Positions 1 to 45,493 of a stretch of DNA of 64,000 bases are shown piece by piece. The stretch comes from Amblyornis subalaris (lineage: Eukaryota > Chordata > Aves > Passeriformes > Ptilonorhynchidae). How positions within the stretch are numbered: position 1 is the stretch's first letter; each line of letters opens with the position of its first letter. Made by a program: the position numbers and the translations under genes. The stretch is taken from positions 957,314 to 1,021,313 of the forward strand of contig JACAXG010000080.1 of the NCBI GenBank assembly GCA_018881555.1, in the 5' to 3' direction. A model generated the notes under the pieces. It was not told where the DNA came from. It was given only the letters and a program-made list of their open reading frames with translations, and searched no databases.

Positions 1-561
1 TTCTTTATAAAAGCTACAATTCTGCTTCTAATACCCGAGTTTAAGAAAAACTCTTAGTCTAAAATTTTGGTTTGCAAAGGTCGTTGCAATCATTGTTAAA
101 AACCACTTTCTACTAGAAATAAGCTCTACAGAAGGCAAAGGAACTAGGTGTGCAGTTTGTCTCCTTAAAGCGGTTTCTGTTTAAAAACAAAATAAAAATC
201 TGTACAGAGACTGAAGACTATAGTACACATCTTCCTCAAAGCAAGCAGCTCGTTTACATTCACATCAGGATGGCTCTGAGGAAGCTCCAGGGAAAGAATA
301 CATTCCTGATGGCTCCTAGTTTGTCAGCACAGGAAAATGACCTCCAGCTTCCACATCAGAAATTCTGGGGNTTTTGCTTTTTTGGAAGAAAACGAAACTA
401 CAAAATAGGGCAAAGAGCCTGACCTAAGCAGTGTAAAACTGCACCGTCTTCTTCCAAAATTACTCCCATGGGCAAGGAACTGCCAAGGCTCCTGCNATCC
501 TGATGGTTCAGACTGTCAGAGACAGCCTGCCTTCCATTTCTGGAGGAGACAGTTGCTGTAT

Positions 562-567
562 TTTATT
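562..567 (-). terminator. Candidate distal polyadenylation signal AATAAA
   Basis: A second canonical AATAAA on the gene strand, about 2.6 kb past the stop. It would produce a 3' UTR closer in length to that of mammalian AMOT. The true site could also lie outside the window. Confidence 0.35.
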
Positions 568-3086
568 CACAGAAAGCTATTATGTCCTTTTTTCTTTGTA
601 AAAATAAATTATAATGGCACTCCATTTGAAAACAATGAGCTGCAAGGAGGATAAACCAATTATTTTCACCTGAACAGCCAATACTGATTGGGGAAAATCA
701 GTTTTCTAAAAGTGGTTTTATCTGTAAAGGATCCAAATTTTCCCAGATATTTTAGAATTAATGTGAATCAAGTAAGTAGTAACTATTTATCTAGACCCCT
801 ACAGTTGTAAAACTTCTTTCCAGCGCTGAGAAGTATTTGTAAAAATGGAATATAACTTTTCCTAACTCTAAAAGAAAAGCACTCAAATGTCTCTCCCCCT
901 CTCTCACAGACACTCAATGGCATTTGATCTCCCTTGTTGTTCATTTTAAGCCAAACCCACAAAATATAATATGGATATTCATGCTGAAATGGCAAAAAAG
1001 ATGGACANCTTGAGCTAATGAGAAAAGCTTCTCCTGCATTTTCAACAACTGCAGAGGAGGAAGAGAAATCACTTCAAATCATCCAGGGTGGGCATTACTT
1101 CGTAAAATGGGATGGAATTAAGCCAAGAGAAATAAAAGTAAGACATTCTCAGGGGTGAGAATGAAGTGGCTGTGGACAGTGTGCCTAGAAAAGAGTGGAG
1201 AACTGNTTCAGAGGGAAGGAAGGTCTGGAACTGTCTGGAAAGATGTCATCCGACGTGGCACAGACAGGCAAAGCCCTGCAGTGCAGCTCTGCAGTGCCTG
1301 AAGTTGGGGTGATGGAAGGAAGGGGTTGGTGCTGCCTGGCCAGGCTGGGCCGACCTGGTGCATCCCTTCCCCCACACACTTTGCCATCTCTGACTTCTGT
1401 GGGACTGGGAATATGGCCTGAAGAACTCTAACCAGCAGCAAATCTGCTAGACACAATGGGAGGTGTTTTCCTTGGATTTTAAGTGATTATCACCAGAAGG
1501 AAAACTCAGGCCTGCTCTTTGGGCACCACCTGAGCAGAGAGAGGCACCTCCTCTCCCCTCCCGAGCCTCCACTGTGAAANTCCTGTGATTCCTGTTGATC
1601 TGGTNAGGCCATTTCAATTGAACACCACAGCAGTAGGGTCAACTAGGAATTAAAGACATTCACTAACTCTTTGATAATTAATTGCTGGATTTCCTCATTT
1701 CTGGGTTGAAATGATCTGAAATGAAAATTTTGCTACTCTAATGCTGCCCAGAAAGCTGAAACTAGCCAGGTTCCCAGTGTGTGACCACTGGCTAATTAAA
1801 TATTTTAATATTCAAGTACAAAAAAAGTAGTTTTTAACAGAAATTAATATTGAAGTGTTTTAATAAAATTCAAAGACAGTAACAAAAAAATACTCATGTA
1901 CTTCTATTGGTCTTAATATCTCCTTATAGTTTCTGTAACCAAAGCACTGCTGCATCTGTGCTAGTTCCCAAAAATCTGGAAGTGAACCTCATGACTTAAA
2001 TATGTAACTTTCTTCTGTAATGCCTCTGGGACTTTCTTTAAGCTGCTCTCCCCACTCAGATGAATTAAAGAAGTATTTTGGAAGGAGAGAATCTGCCATC
2101 TGAACCTTTGCATGGAGCTTCTCTTTAAAGCTCTACCTCTGAGGCTCTGCTATATGAAACAGAATCCAGTCTCTCCAAAAAGCAGGGACATACAAAGCAG
2201 AGGGGCATCTGAAACATAGAAAAGTCTGCTCCAGAGAAAGATCCCCACAGATGCAGTAGATTAAGCTGCTACCACTGAAAAGCAACAGGACTTCCCACTT
2301 GCACTATGGTAAATTTGGAGTAGTTTCACTAAAGCCAATGGAATTACAATGTCAGAAATCTGATCTAACAGATCAGGGCTGGGCCTGTAAATTCTCCTTT
2401 TTTAATTTACGTAAAACATGAATGCAATATATTATTTACTATCCACTGTACAAATTATTGAAAAAGTACTTAAGTATAAAAGTGTGGCAAATCTTGCAAA
2501 AGAAACTACAAACGTGAAATGCGACATTAATCACCGGAGTCATTTGTTTTAATAAAGAAATAACAAAGAAAGAAATTTGGGAAGTAAAAAAAATTGTTAC
2601 CACGCTGAGAATGGAAATCCTTTCAGTCTATGAATATGAAATACCTATTCTGAGTTCTTACACTGAGAGAAAAGAGGAAGTGAAAGGGAAATCTCCCTTG
2701 ATCACAGCTCAGATTTATAACAGCTTCCCAGAACACCTGTATTCTAAAACCATTACGTGATGCTCACAACAAAGTCCCTGGTTCTGATGATTTTAAGGCC
2801 ATTAAGCTCACCTTACTACATTCAAGCTAGACATGTAACCAACNCCTCTGAGAGCAGGTACTTCTGCTTAAGAGACTTTAAAAACACTGAAATGAAATAT
2901 CAGATGTAGTGCACCTAAGTTCTAGTTTTTTTTCTCCAGATGTTACCAGATCCAGTATTTAAAAAATAAAGGGGGAAACTTTCAAAGAACAAGTGTTACG
3001 GGTTTTTTATAATTTAGAACAAATTATAAATTAACCTGTCCAAACTTTTGAGACATAATATACAAGAGCAAACAGCTGAGTGTTCT

Positions 3087-3092
3087 TTTATT
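3087..3092 (-). terminator. Candidate proximal polyadenylation signal AATAAA
   Basis: TTTATT on the plus strand reads AATAAA on the gene strand, about 92 nt past the AMOT stop, with a moderately U/GU-rich stretch following. It would give a very short 3' UTR. Use is unproven. Confidence 0.35.
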
Positions 3093-3183
3093 ACTCAGGT
3101 ACTACATTTTTTTTTCCCCAATAAAAATGTCTTTTAAAAATTTCTTGCTACTGTTATCCCAGCTCAGATCCTGGTGCAGCTTT

Positions 3184-33604
<30,421 letters not shown>

Positions 33605-36600
33605 CTCAAACTGTGGTGCCTTTTGGGTGGAATGTAAAAGCTGCCCTTGACCTAAGGAAAGGAGACACGGTTATTAGCGCCCGAGTGGATCGAGCCAGAG
33701 ATATTTAAGAGCGATGGCTCGAAATACAGAAAAAAGGCAGGTTAGATTACCAAAGGTTCCCATAACAATGGGGGTCATCAAGGCCGTTGACCTAAGAAGG
33801 ACTTGCATGCCCGGGGGGCAAAGCCTCAGAAAGGTGATGAAAGGTGACTTGAAAGTTTATAGGCAAATCAATCGACTGCAAGCTGTAGGGATGCATGCCA
33901 AATACCTCAGACAGCATCTCGGGCAAAAAGGAGACCTGGAATTCACAGGATGATGGTAAAAATACCTGAAACCTGTTTGCTTTACAACAGTGAAATACAC
34001 TTCCCATATTTGTAGGCAGACAAGGATTAAAGTGTGAAACCAGCAACTCGTCAGTTTTAAAGGAAAGAAAAAAAGAAAAAGAGGCCCATTGAGATAGCAT
34101 ATGGTTCAAAGGAAGTAAAGATATCTCTTAGCTTAGCTTAGGTAGTTTAAAGCAATTAATGAATACCTAGTTAGCCAGCAGGTTTTCAGAGTTATGAAAT
34201 GCCCAGAGTGAGATCAGCATCTATTGTCCCTGCTGCAGAAAACCCCANGCACGGTGCAAGTGAGGACTCAGGAACTTCCTGTTATACAAAGGCAACCAAA
34301 TCCTCACACATCTAAATATCCTCAGCAGAATGCATGCAAATGCAAGGGCAGGAAAAAGAGTTGTCTGATCTAAGGAACAGAAAAAGACCTCTGAGTGGCA
34401 GGAAAAAACACTGTATCCCAATGAGAGAAACACAAAGAGCCAATGTCAAGCACATCCTAAGTACAGAGTAAGGCAGTGACCAACAGCAATTACGTTTTGC
34501 TCAGTCTCCCAGTGGCGTCAGGAATCTGTCATGGAAACTCAAGCCCATTGGCCTTGCATGAGTTGAAGTATCAAAAATTAATGATACATTAGAGACATGT
34601 AACTAAAAGCAGAGCTACTTTTGAGCTAGAACAGCTCAGAATGGAGAGTATGCCTCACTTGCTGGCCAAGCTCTGACAGGAGCTCTGCCCTGACAAGAGA
34701 ACACGTGTTGGTGTTCCAGCATTTTATTTTCACACCTTTTTCCTGTGTAACATTGTCCCTTAGCAAAAGGTAACTTGCTCNCAGCAGTTTGTTCTGTGAC
34801 AGAACCTGGAATCAGGAGGCCTAAAGGGTCTGTTTTGTGCTGCATCTCCAAAACCTCCGTTTCCTCCTTAGGGCCAGCCAACCCCTGCAACACAAGGACT
34901 CACACCGGGCACACAAAATCCTTCTGCAAACCTTAATGGAGAGAAAATTAAAATCCACCTCGTTTCAAGCTGCTCACCACGAATTCAGGAATTCAGGCCC
35001 TGTTAGCTGACCTGGAACGTGGCCCCTCCGGAATCCTGTTTGAAGTGGCACATACCTTTGTCCTTCACTTGGAGTTCCTTGGTAAGGAGGAGCAGTTCTG
35101 CCACATGGGGGGACACACTCGGCCTTCCTCCCACAAATCCAAAATCTCCACGCAGGGATGGCTTCAGGCTCCTCTTCAGCAGGCTGGATCACTTGATACT
35201 CTCCTCGCTCCCCAAGTAATTCTGAGGAAAGCATTGAAAACANCATTTTAATCAGTAGATGAGACCCTAGAAATAATAAACCTTCGCCCATATTTCAGAT
35301 TTTGCTGTTGCAGCTTCTTGTTTTCTCCCAGAGNCCCCCAGTCTCGTTCCCTTTAGGATGAATGAACCCCCATGTCTCAGCAATCTACTCCAGCTGCTGC
35401 TTTAATCATGACCATTTCTGCTCCAAGATTAAATGTTGCCAAGTAATGCTTTGTCCCATCTGTGCCTCCAAGTGAAACAGTGATTAAAACCCGCTAATTC
35501 TTTAACTCCATTGTTTTATTTTCTGCTCAGAATGAAAGCTGGAGCACAGATGAGGATGCCCTGTGCCTATGGCTCCTTTGCCAGCGGTGCTGAGTATTTT
35601 GAACTGTATCAGCAGAAATCCTTTGATGGACGGTGACATGGTGAATTGCTTTATAAACTTCAACACACACTGCTTCAGAAGTGACTGTGAGAATGATCAG
35701 TTTGTGAATATTAGCTTTATTTTACAGACTGGGAAAGTCAGGGGAAGAAAAGGACACTGACAGAGTTTATGCCAGGAATACATTGCAGAGCACAGCTCTA
35801 ATTCCCAAAACACTCTTTAATTACGTTACTTTTCTCTTTCAGAATATGAAGCAGTNAAGAAACTTTAACCATTGAGGGGAGAAGCAGGAGAATACAGAAC
35901 AATGTGTATTTAGGCATGTTATTCAAGAAGCAGTTACACCTACTACTGAAGGTGTCCTAACAAAAAAGGCAAGCAATGCAAAAGATGTGGAACACATTCG
36001 TGCACTCAGTGTGTTCCTACTTTAAGGGAAGGCAACAGAACTAGTTGAAACTAAAAATATTCATTGATACATATAATTGAACTTAATTTCCTGGAATGCT
36101 GCAAAAAATAAAGTGAACAGATGTAGTGAAGGAATGCAGACGTGGATACTTCTGTCTCTGACTTATTACAGCACAAATCCACACCCAACAAAAACTATCT
36201 CAGATCTGCAAGTTAAATACTTGAGGTGTCAACAGCAATTTCAAGGCACATGAACAATATCTAAGGAGAGAACAAGGCAGTGTTGTGTGGTGTGGTACTT
36301 CAAGATGGTGGTTGAAAAAAACAGCTAATGTCAAATTCTTAACTGGTGACTTAGCTTGAGAGGGATATATTGAAAACAGCTGCCAGCAAATATGCAGTAA
36401 AGAACCTTTAAACCAGGCATTAAAGATAGCAGATAACTAGAGCAATTTCTAGCCTCTTTTCCCAGTGTTGCACAACAGAAGTTAAGGATTCCTCATCCCG
36501 CTCACACCAGAATCACCACTGACTCTTCTTTTTTTTCCTTTTTTTTTAAACCAAGCTGCCCTGAGCAACCCTTTTTATTAGAGCATAAAAAGGCTTTTAT

Positions 36601-39600
36601 TATGCAATATGATGCTGCCTTTCCACCCAAAGATTTCTTTTGTCTCAACTGGAAAAATCTAAGGAGGTGGGGGGGTTGTTTATTTTTTTAATACAAAGAT
36701 ACAACCCAGCTTGAGATTCTGCCTCTCTGCCTTAAAGATTTTTTTCAACAGACAAATCCAATCTGTGCATGTTTAACTCCTTCAAACGCTGCAGGAACCA
36801 TTTCACACGCAGAGCTTCACTCCTCAGCACTACCAGCTCATTCTGCTGAGCCGATGAAGGCAGGGCACAGTTCACACTGAAAACATTTGCTGGAACTGAA
36901 TACTACTAATTTTAGTGTGGATGTAAACTAGGAATCAACCTGGAAATCCAAAGCAAAAGGTGGACTGAGACACAATATGAAGATATTCTGGCCAACAACT
37001 CCACTTTCTTTAAATACTGACTGGTAGCCTATTTTTTCCAGTTCTATCCCATTATTTTTAATTAACAAAGACAATCTTGTGCAACTAACTTGGGTGGCAG
37101 CATTCCTGGAATCTGCTTTCTGAGCGGGCTGGAAACTCCTGGCAGAACCAGTGAGTTAACTTTTCTANTAACGAAACACAAAAATGAACAGTACAGTCGG
37201 TGCTGAAGCCCATGTGTTATTTATTTGGACACCAAANTCTATTTGTGTCAGGCTCTTCCAGCAATTTCAGTTTTCCGTGTGCCAAAGATGGAAATTAGTG
37301 AGATGCACTGGAAAAGTTGTTATGATAGAGCTGGAAGGAAATTGGAAAGGTTCTCTAGANGCTTTAAACAGACATATTTGGGGGTTTAGCCTACATCTAA
37401 TATGATGGATAGAGCTGAAATCAGACTACCAACAGCTCCACCAAACTGTATGGATTGGATGGTGCACTCTCCATTGCCACAAAGCTTAGAAACACCAGGA
37501 TTTTCCAGTGGAAAATTCAGGTTTAGATCAAAACTCGTCCAAGGAACCATGGTGAGAGTTCCCAGGCTGAACCAATTTTGCNATTTGGTCCCAAGCATCT
37601 CAGCTCTATCATCTTACATCTCTTTCTAACTTCTGCTCTGAAATTACTCCTGGTAACTTGAGGGAAAAGCTCTTGAGGAAACATCAGCATCTAGAACTGG
37701 TAGAACTAACACAGGAATTACAAATAATGCTTCACCATGCTGAGATCAAGAATGGGCACAAAAGGGGGTAGTGTAGGTACTATTTAAGGAAGAAAAGCCT
37801 CATGTTTGCAGGGCATTGTGTAAAAACCCAGTAGCTGAGGCTTCTGTCTTAAACATCATGTAATTATGCACAGGAACCTTGCCAGTCCCTCGTGAGGAAG
37901 CAAGATTAATGAAGAATTTAAAATGATAATACTGCCAGGCTGTAGGGAACCAAAGCAGCACATTTCTGTACAGCATGCAAATATTTTTCAGCATTATAAA
38001 AATAAACAAGCTTAGACAAGTGAGCGACTCACCACTGTTTGATGAGTGGCTCTAATGCTGTAGCTCAATTAACCTGCGTGGAGCAATAATAACCTCACAA
38101 GCAAAGAGAAGCATCTTTCTTTAGCTTGTGAAACCAAGAGGAATGCAGGAGTCCCTGTGAGGACAGCCTGTGCATACTTGCCCAGAATTACTGCTTAGCC
38201 AAGGAGCTAATTAGCTCACACATCAGGTGGGATGGGAACAGGTTCACCACCTCGACAGGGCTGGAGTACAGTTAAGCACTTTCAGTTTTACTCCTAATTT
38301 TTGTGTCACTCACCCACGAAACAACCCAGTGACAGACTTCAAACTCCAGCAGCAAGTTCTGCAAAGTAATTCTGTGTTTGTCTTAGAAGATATGCTCNTG
38401 ATACTGCCCATCCCGGCGGGCAGCAGGTGATGGGATGCTATCAGGTAGATGAAGTTTCAGGCTGGTTTTTTTAGGTGTGGATCACCTACAGACAGACCTG
38501 CACACTGTAACAAAGGAGGGGAACACCAAACAGAGATGGCATGGAAAGGCCCAGCTGCCAGGTCCCCGGGCAATGCTCCCATGCTGAGTCACCCCTGGCT
38601 CATGGAAACGCTCTGCTGGTCCATGGCCCACGCAAACCCCAGCAGGCTGATCCCTGATCCTGCAGAATTCGCTCACCCTGGGCGTCTCCAGGACCACTGA
38701 GACATGGCCNTTCTGCACACACGCTCACTTGGAAGTGGCTGGGAGCACCAGGCTCCCCGGGGTGAGGTCCCAAATTATTTAACGAAGAGTGCAGGTTATC
38801 ACTGAATGCTCTTTGCTTCCTTCCAGTCCTACCCAAGGAGGAGGAAGGGAGAGAATANGCACCAGGATAGTCCTGGAGAATAAAGATTCCCAACGTCTGG
38901 TGCCAACACCCCGACCTGCAAGGCAGCACACAACAAGCCCCAGCGCTGTGATAGCACTTTAGCACCTGCTCCTAACCAGGAGGACGTTCCAGACTCCAAC
39001 CACAAACACCTCCCCGGCTCCCATTCAGCCGTGCCTGCCTCGCTGTGCTGCCCGCGGCTCAGGTGATCCGGGAGGGTGGCACCGAGCAGGTGCATGGAGC
39101 GGAGCCAGCATTACTCATCTTCATTCCTGAAGGCCAGAGTCACCGGGCAAACAAGAAAAACTTCCTTCTTTTAACGAAAAACAAGAACAATGTCACCCGG
39201 AGGGGGGCAAATAAGATGCATACCCATTGTATTAGATCATCGGGCAACAGCAACCAGAGGCCACCAGAACAACCAAAGGCTGATCCCGGTTCTAACAACT
39301 CCCCAGGCCAACTCAGCCCACCTGAGCAAGGACTACACTGTCCCTAACGCTGCTCCTCAAACACTCGTGTCACTGGCACCAGGCAGGCCTGAAGAAAAGG
39401 CAGCAAGTGGCTTGGCNCGGCTTGAGGTAAATAAGCCAAGACATCAACACAGGAAGATCCCCTCTAAATAACATCTCTAAGGAAAAAACTGAAAAGACCT
39501 TACTTGACCTTTGAATTACTGCTCCCTCACTAAAAAGTATCAATTTCTTCACAGGGAAGTTCCTATAATCTTCACCAACATAATTTAGGCTTTATATTAC

Positions 39601-42440
39601 AAAGGAAAATAAAAAAAGAGAAAAATAAACACTTGCAGAGCCTGGTATAAATAGGAATGTTTCATGGCTTTTAAGCCATTTTGAAAAGAGTGCTATGGAA
39701 TTTCAAGTTCCTCCATAAAATTTTAAAAGTCGCAGGGGCAGGAGGATTTATCCTGAATATACCAGTCTAACAGGAAAACCAGCTGTTTTTATTGAGAATA
39801 TTTCTACATGAAGACATCACATCGTTCAGTTACCTAAACTGTAACGCAGCACTGCCTAACACTACTCACACATCTGCAGAGTCACAACCCTTTAGGGGCA
39901 GGTACTGCCATTTCTGCATAATTAATGAAACACAAATTCCATCACAGGCCATGGGAGCTCTGCTACAAACTCCAGAAAGGCCAAGATCTCACCTTTTCGA
40001 TGTCTTCTTGCTAAAACCAGCTCAAGCTGCTGCAGGTTTAGCCACACCAGGTCTCATTTCAGAGGGCTGCCTCCCAGCACAGACAGAGCAAGATTCATCT
40101 GCCTCAAACTTCCCAGATTTCCAGTAATTATCCTTGCAGAACCGGGGAATTGCTGCAAGCCCGAGCCGCGATTTTAATTCAACATCAAGCTTTGTTTTGT
40201 CTTTTGCAAATGCTCCACTTCTTGCTGCTGCTGGCACTCAGGCAGCGCCCTGCTTCTGTCGTCAGCAGCCCCTGTCCCACAACTATCCCAACTATGCCTC
40301 AGCACCAGTTTCATTGCATTGTGTGGTTTCTCCATTCCTTCCCTGATTTAGTCCAGGCCTCTCCTCGGGGCTCTCAGATAATGAAAACCATGTGAGAGTA
40401 AAATGTAATCTTCAAACACGCAAACCAGTTTCATGTGCATTATCAGAAGGGAGCAAAATGTTGACAGTGCATCATTTGTCCCTACAGATAGGATCAGACT
40501 CTTTTAATTGCTGCTGAGATNAAAAAAAAAAAGATTGGACTCACCATCTAGGTTAAAAATAAAGGCAAAATTCAAACCTAAAAGCTTAAGTAGTCCTGAA
40601 AACAATGGAAATATGATCCCCAAACACATACATCCATTTTATGCCACCTTAAGGTAGTTTTTCCTCATATGTCAGTTGTGACATCCTGAAAATTTATATC
40701 ATAAGTTGACACAAATAAAGACTGTAGGTGGAAAAGGATGCAGAGAAGAAAACAACCACTATGGCCTAACTTTAGCATGGAATTTTCTGGCTTTTTCTAG
40801 CAACACCGCAATTTAAACTATTTTAAGCCCCCATATGGAGGAGCTCTTCTTATTCCACAAAGCAGTTTCACAGAATTTAAGGGGACTAACCACAGAATCC
40901 GGAAAGCAGGCATGGCCCCTCCTTTACTCTAAGGGCTGCTTTTTGTTTCCTTCAGAAAAAGAAACAGCTAAAATACAGGTACCTTGCCAGCTGTCAGTCA
41001 GAGATGCTGTGGCCCAAGGAAGGGCACAAGCCTAGNGCAGTACTGGGACAGCCTGATACCACCCAGTGATCTCCATGGGTACCATGGGTTAAAAAGATGA
41101 ATTAAAAATAAAACCCAATGGTAGATCCAGCCCACCACCTTTTTAGACAGCAAGGATGTTATAAAAGCGGTTTTGGTGTTGTTCTTTTATCACAACCACC
41201 TGGGTTTTTCATGTGCACCTTGTAAAAAACCTTTAATTACTTGTAAGATGATTAATTGAACCTCACCACCACACTGGGAGAAGATATTACTACACTCCTT
41301 TCAGCACAGTGGTGATTGGCTACGTCCTGGCCTACACTGATGCTTTTTGTTGCCACAACTATGTCACCCAGGGAATTGACTTCTTTCAATGTAAGTATTC
41401 CAGCAACCACTCTAAAACAGATGCAGTTACAGTAGGAAATAATTGGTTTTAGGTATATTGCTTAGGAAACCTCGTGTAAACCATACCAGCACAACTTCTT
41501 CCTTGCTAATATAAACTTCATCACCGCTAGAAAGATTTTCTGCAATAACAGGAGTAGCAAGTACAGATCCTGCCTAAATGGGTAAAGAATGTTGGCATCC
41601 CAGGGCTTGTGCAAGCAGAAGGCAGGGGAACCTTCTGAGTGTTTTCTACAGCTGGAGAAGGTACTTCTGCAAGGGATCCTTAGCAGCTGCAGAAAAAAAA
41701 GATTTAGAGCCCTAATGAGAGAAATGAACTTGAAGTGCACAGAAAGCAGAGGTAACACATGGCTCCTTGAGCACAAATCCAACACGATTAACCTTCCCTG
41801 CTCCCACCCAGAGCTCACTCAATGCCAGCAGGGCTTCTGCAGGAAATGCATTCAGCTCTCCCCTGCCTGAGGAATGTGGTGCCAGGGCCTCTCCAGGCAG
41901 GAAAACCTGCTGTCCTGGTCTCCCAAGGTCCTGCAGTTTGCCTCCCTGGGCCCTGATCTCCATTCCAGCCTTTCGAGATTGCTCCATGGGAACAATCTCC
42001 CCTGGGCAGCAAGGGATAGGGCCAGCNGTCCCCCCACAGAGCTTCTATTGCCATCCCTACTCCCCCAAATCAGCAATGCACTGCTCTTTCACCAGGTGGT
42101 AAATCCACTCTTCCCCCCAGGGGTGTTAAGCTTTTTTATTACTTTTTCTTGTTTTAAAGAAGATCCAAGTGCTCCACACCCAATCCCAACTCAACAACAG
42201 CAAAAGCTGCTGTTTTCCATGTAACTTTGGAGTCTCTTTTCTGCCTGCTCTTCACAGATCCCTGATCTTACCCAAAGGAAGGGTGGAACAGACTGTAATG
42301 GCTCTTGGTCTCTCCAGCCTTCATCATTCTACAGTAAAAAGTGTCCCAAATTTGTTTTTACCCAATACAAATATCAGCACTCNGTTGTGACGACTCCAGA
42401 AAACTCCAGATTACCACTTCCTTGTGCATCTCCCCAGGCT

Positions 42441-42527
42441 ATCCCAGAATCCCAGACTGGTTTGGGTTGGAAGGGACCTTACAGCCCATCTCATTCCAAG
42501 CCCCCAGCATGGGCAGGGATGCCATCT
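42441..42527 (-). mobile_element. CR1 3' end fragment (short)
   Basis: Reads cagactggtttgggttggaa, gggaccttacagcccatctc, attccaagcccc and gggcagggat, the reverse complement of the CR1 3' terminus. Under 100 bp, so boundaries are approximate. Confidence 0.75.
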
Positions 42528-43193
42528 CACACTGGTTTCAAGTTCTGGCTCCCCAGAAATACAGGGGACGTTTCAGCTTTGTTTCTTTTCAAAAAGACAA
42601 TGGGAAAACAAGGAAGATATGTTTTCCCAAGCCCCACAACAAGACAGGCTAGCCCTAGTATGAAGCAATCAAATTTGTTTCAGCTGAACACAGAACCACC
42701 CGAATTAGAACAGCGGGAAAAGTCCACCAAACCCTGATGGGAACAAAGTCANTGAAATGTGGAATTACTTTCCTTGAGGGTTACAGTAAATAATCCTAAT
42801 ATATTAAGTAATTCTTTCAAAAAACAAGTTGTGTACAGACACAAAACATTTTAAAGAAAATATTACTGTGACACAACTCTTAGACAAGGTCTTACAAATG
42901 CTAATTAATTAATTAAACAAAATCCTAAACTGACTTAATTCATAAACAATCATATAAGAGAACTGTTCAACAACATTTTGGTCTACAATTAGACACTATA
43001 AGTGCTTTGCTAATACAAATAGGCCTTTAAAAACCAATTTTATTAGATCAGTGAACTTTTTTTGTCATTTACACAAAGTCTGGTTCTATATTGTGACAAA
43101 TACTGATGAACCTTATATAGCCCAACAGTAGTTACCAAGGAAAATGACCAAAGACCTCTCCAAACTCCCAAAGAATTTCAAATATTTAGTATT

Positions 43194-43209
43194 AAAAAAA
43201 AAAAAAAAA
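43194..43209. repeat. Poly(A) tract (about 16)
   Basis: A simple A run on the plus strand. No adjoining retroposon body or target-site duplication was recognised. Confidence 0.8.
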
Positions 43210-45475
43210 GGTTATTTTAAGCTGAGACACAACCAAACTAGACAAGAGTCATTCTCAGAGAGGACGAGAAAGTAAAAAAGCATCAAGTATGAATGGCAGC
43301 ATTTATCTCCGGAGCCCTTCTGCAGGACCAGGAATGCAGACTGCCTGCCAGTAAAAGGAGACACTCAGCTACTGGGAACAGGAGGGAGCCCTCACTTTTC
43401 CAGCACCAGCCAAGCCCTATGGGAGCTGCTCATGACAAGGATGACACATCCAAAAACCACCATGAGGGATGGCCACAGCTCGTGATCCCCAGGCACCACT
43501 GGAGACTCCAACACACGTCCCTCCCACACGTAAGCTGAGCACCTCACACAAACCTCTCTACTCTACTAAGACAAGATTTTAAAACTTTGAGAATTTTGTT
43601 TCCACAGGCCTTTGAATTTTGTTCACACGGTTGTTTCTTTTATTCATGACTTTTCCTTTTCCATTCCTATTCATTCCTCATTCACTGATCTCCCACTGAC
43701 ATCACACGTCTGGTTTGCCCTGAATGGCCATTTATACACAGGTAAGTTTCAAATATATTCTTACATAAAAAATTACATCCAAGTGTCCATGTAAACACAA
43801 ATTCCATCAACCATGAAAAACTCCTTTCACTTACAGGCAAGAAAGACATAGATTATATTGCTTATTTAAAAATTAATTTTTCCTAGGAGCAACTTCACAC
43901 TGTTATTCCCCAAAGTTGTAGAAATCTTTTTTCCATCTTGAAGATGACATTTCAAGGCTGCTCTGGAGAGCCAAGTAATATGCAAGATTTGGATATTTGC
44001 TGACTTCAGAGTTCTCCATACAGTCCATTACTTTCACATGGACACAATTCCAGTATCAGACCTGTCCAAAGCATGAACCAAATACTTTTGCAAATACTGA
44101 AGGGATGGCTGTAGCGTGGAGGCTGCAGCATGAAGTTCTTCCTGTGGCCAGCTCTGCATTCCAGAGCTGTTTGGGAATACACTCTCTCCTGTATAAAAGG
44201 GTTTAACAACTGAGAAGCTCCTGCAGCCAGACTGGACTCACAGGGCAGGTATGTGCCTGCTCTTTCATAAAAGACAATGATTTAAGTCTACAATATGATG
44301 CTGCTGCCACATACGGNGCACATGCAGAGAGAAGATCAGGCACAAGGGTATGTGAAAGTCTAACCTAGAAAGTAACTACTCCTCAGAAAGTAAGAGAAGC
44401 AAGGAATTCCTGAAAGCAATGTGCTTAAAGAAATGGGTTGTGGCCCAGATTCAACACAATGGACTAAATCACTTTGACAAATCCTCTAGTNCTTCCTGGA
44501 AGGGTACAACCCCAGCAATAGGCAGTTTGGAACACTTCTATGAGGAACCGAGTCCTCTCTTGTATTTCAGTGGACAGAAGAGGAGAAAGAGAGCCTTGGA
44601 CCTTACTGCCAGTCCCCAAGAACGGCTGTTCTCACACTTTTATAAACACTTGGTCTCCATGGAAGGGGGATACCTAGCAGCAAACATTGGCAACCAAGGA
44701 CATTCCACTCACACTGTATCGTCCACAATAGCAAGGAGAAAAGAAAAAAAATCCATAAGGCTGCTTTGATTAGGAACCCTTTGAGAGGCCTTCTTCAAAA
44801 GCAAGCCTCTGAAAATACCTTGAAATATGGGAATGTGCAACAACAGTCAGACNGGGGAAAACAGGCATCTTACTTTATTCTGAAAGCATTTACACTTCAG
44901 CCCAAAGTGGGAACATCTATTAATCCAAGAACTTTTTGCCAAAAACAAGGTCATCGTTTTCTTTTTAATTCGGAACAGAACCCAACACACAGCATATTCT
45001 GCACCAAACATCATTTACAGGTGTTTGGAGCCAGGTTTTAGTTTAATACATACTCTGGACATGTAAGAACTTTCTTACACTGGGCTGTGTCTTCCCAGCA
45101 GGTTACAGCTCTGCAGCTCTTTAAAAGCCACNAGTAAGAATGAAGCAAGAACTGCACAAGGAGTTCTGCCCCAGGAGGAGTATAAACAGAAAAATTCATG
45201 CACTGCCAGAAGTATTTATACATTAACACACTCTTGGACTGTTGATAATGCTAAAATTAAAGACCTATTTCTGCATATACATTAATACAGCAACAATCTA
45301 AACCAAGCTCAGGTTTTGCTCCATGCTAAGAAAATTAAGTTTTAATGAGCTCAAATTTTACTCAAGCTGTCCATTCATTGCAGTGACAGTGAGCCACAGC
45401 CATGGAGCAAAGCATCATTGTGCTGGGCCCCAGAAAGAATTAAATGGTGCAAGTTGTTCTATCAAAATAGCCACC

Positions 45476-45493
45476 AAAAAAAAAAAAAAAAAA
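45476..45493. repeat. Poly(A) tract (about 18)
   Basis: A simple A run on the plus strand following caccaaaa; no processed pseudogene seen upstream. Confidence 0.8.

Larger units (their letters stand above)
1..3183 (-). other. AMOT: AMOT 3' UTR and 3' flank
   Basis: AT-rich non-coding sequence downstream of the stop codon. Human AMOT has a 3' UTR of several kilobases, so much of this stretch is probably transcribed, but its end cannot be fixed here. Two minus-strand AATAAA signals are visible (3087-3092 and 562-567). No coding exon, clear repeat or RNA gene was recognised in it. Confidence 0.6.
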
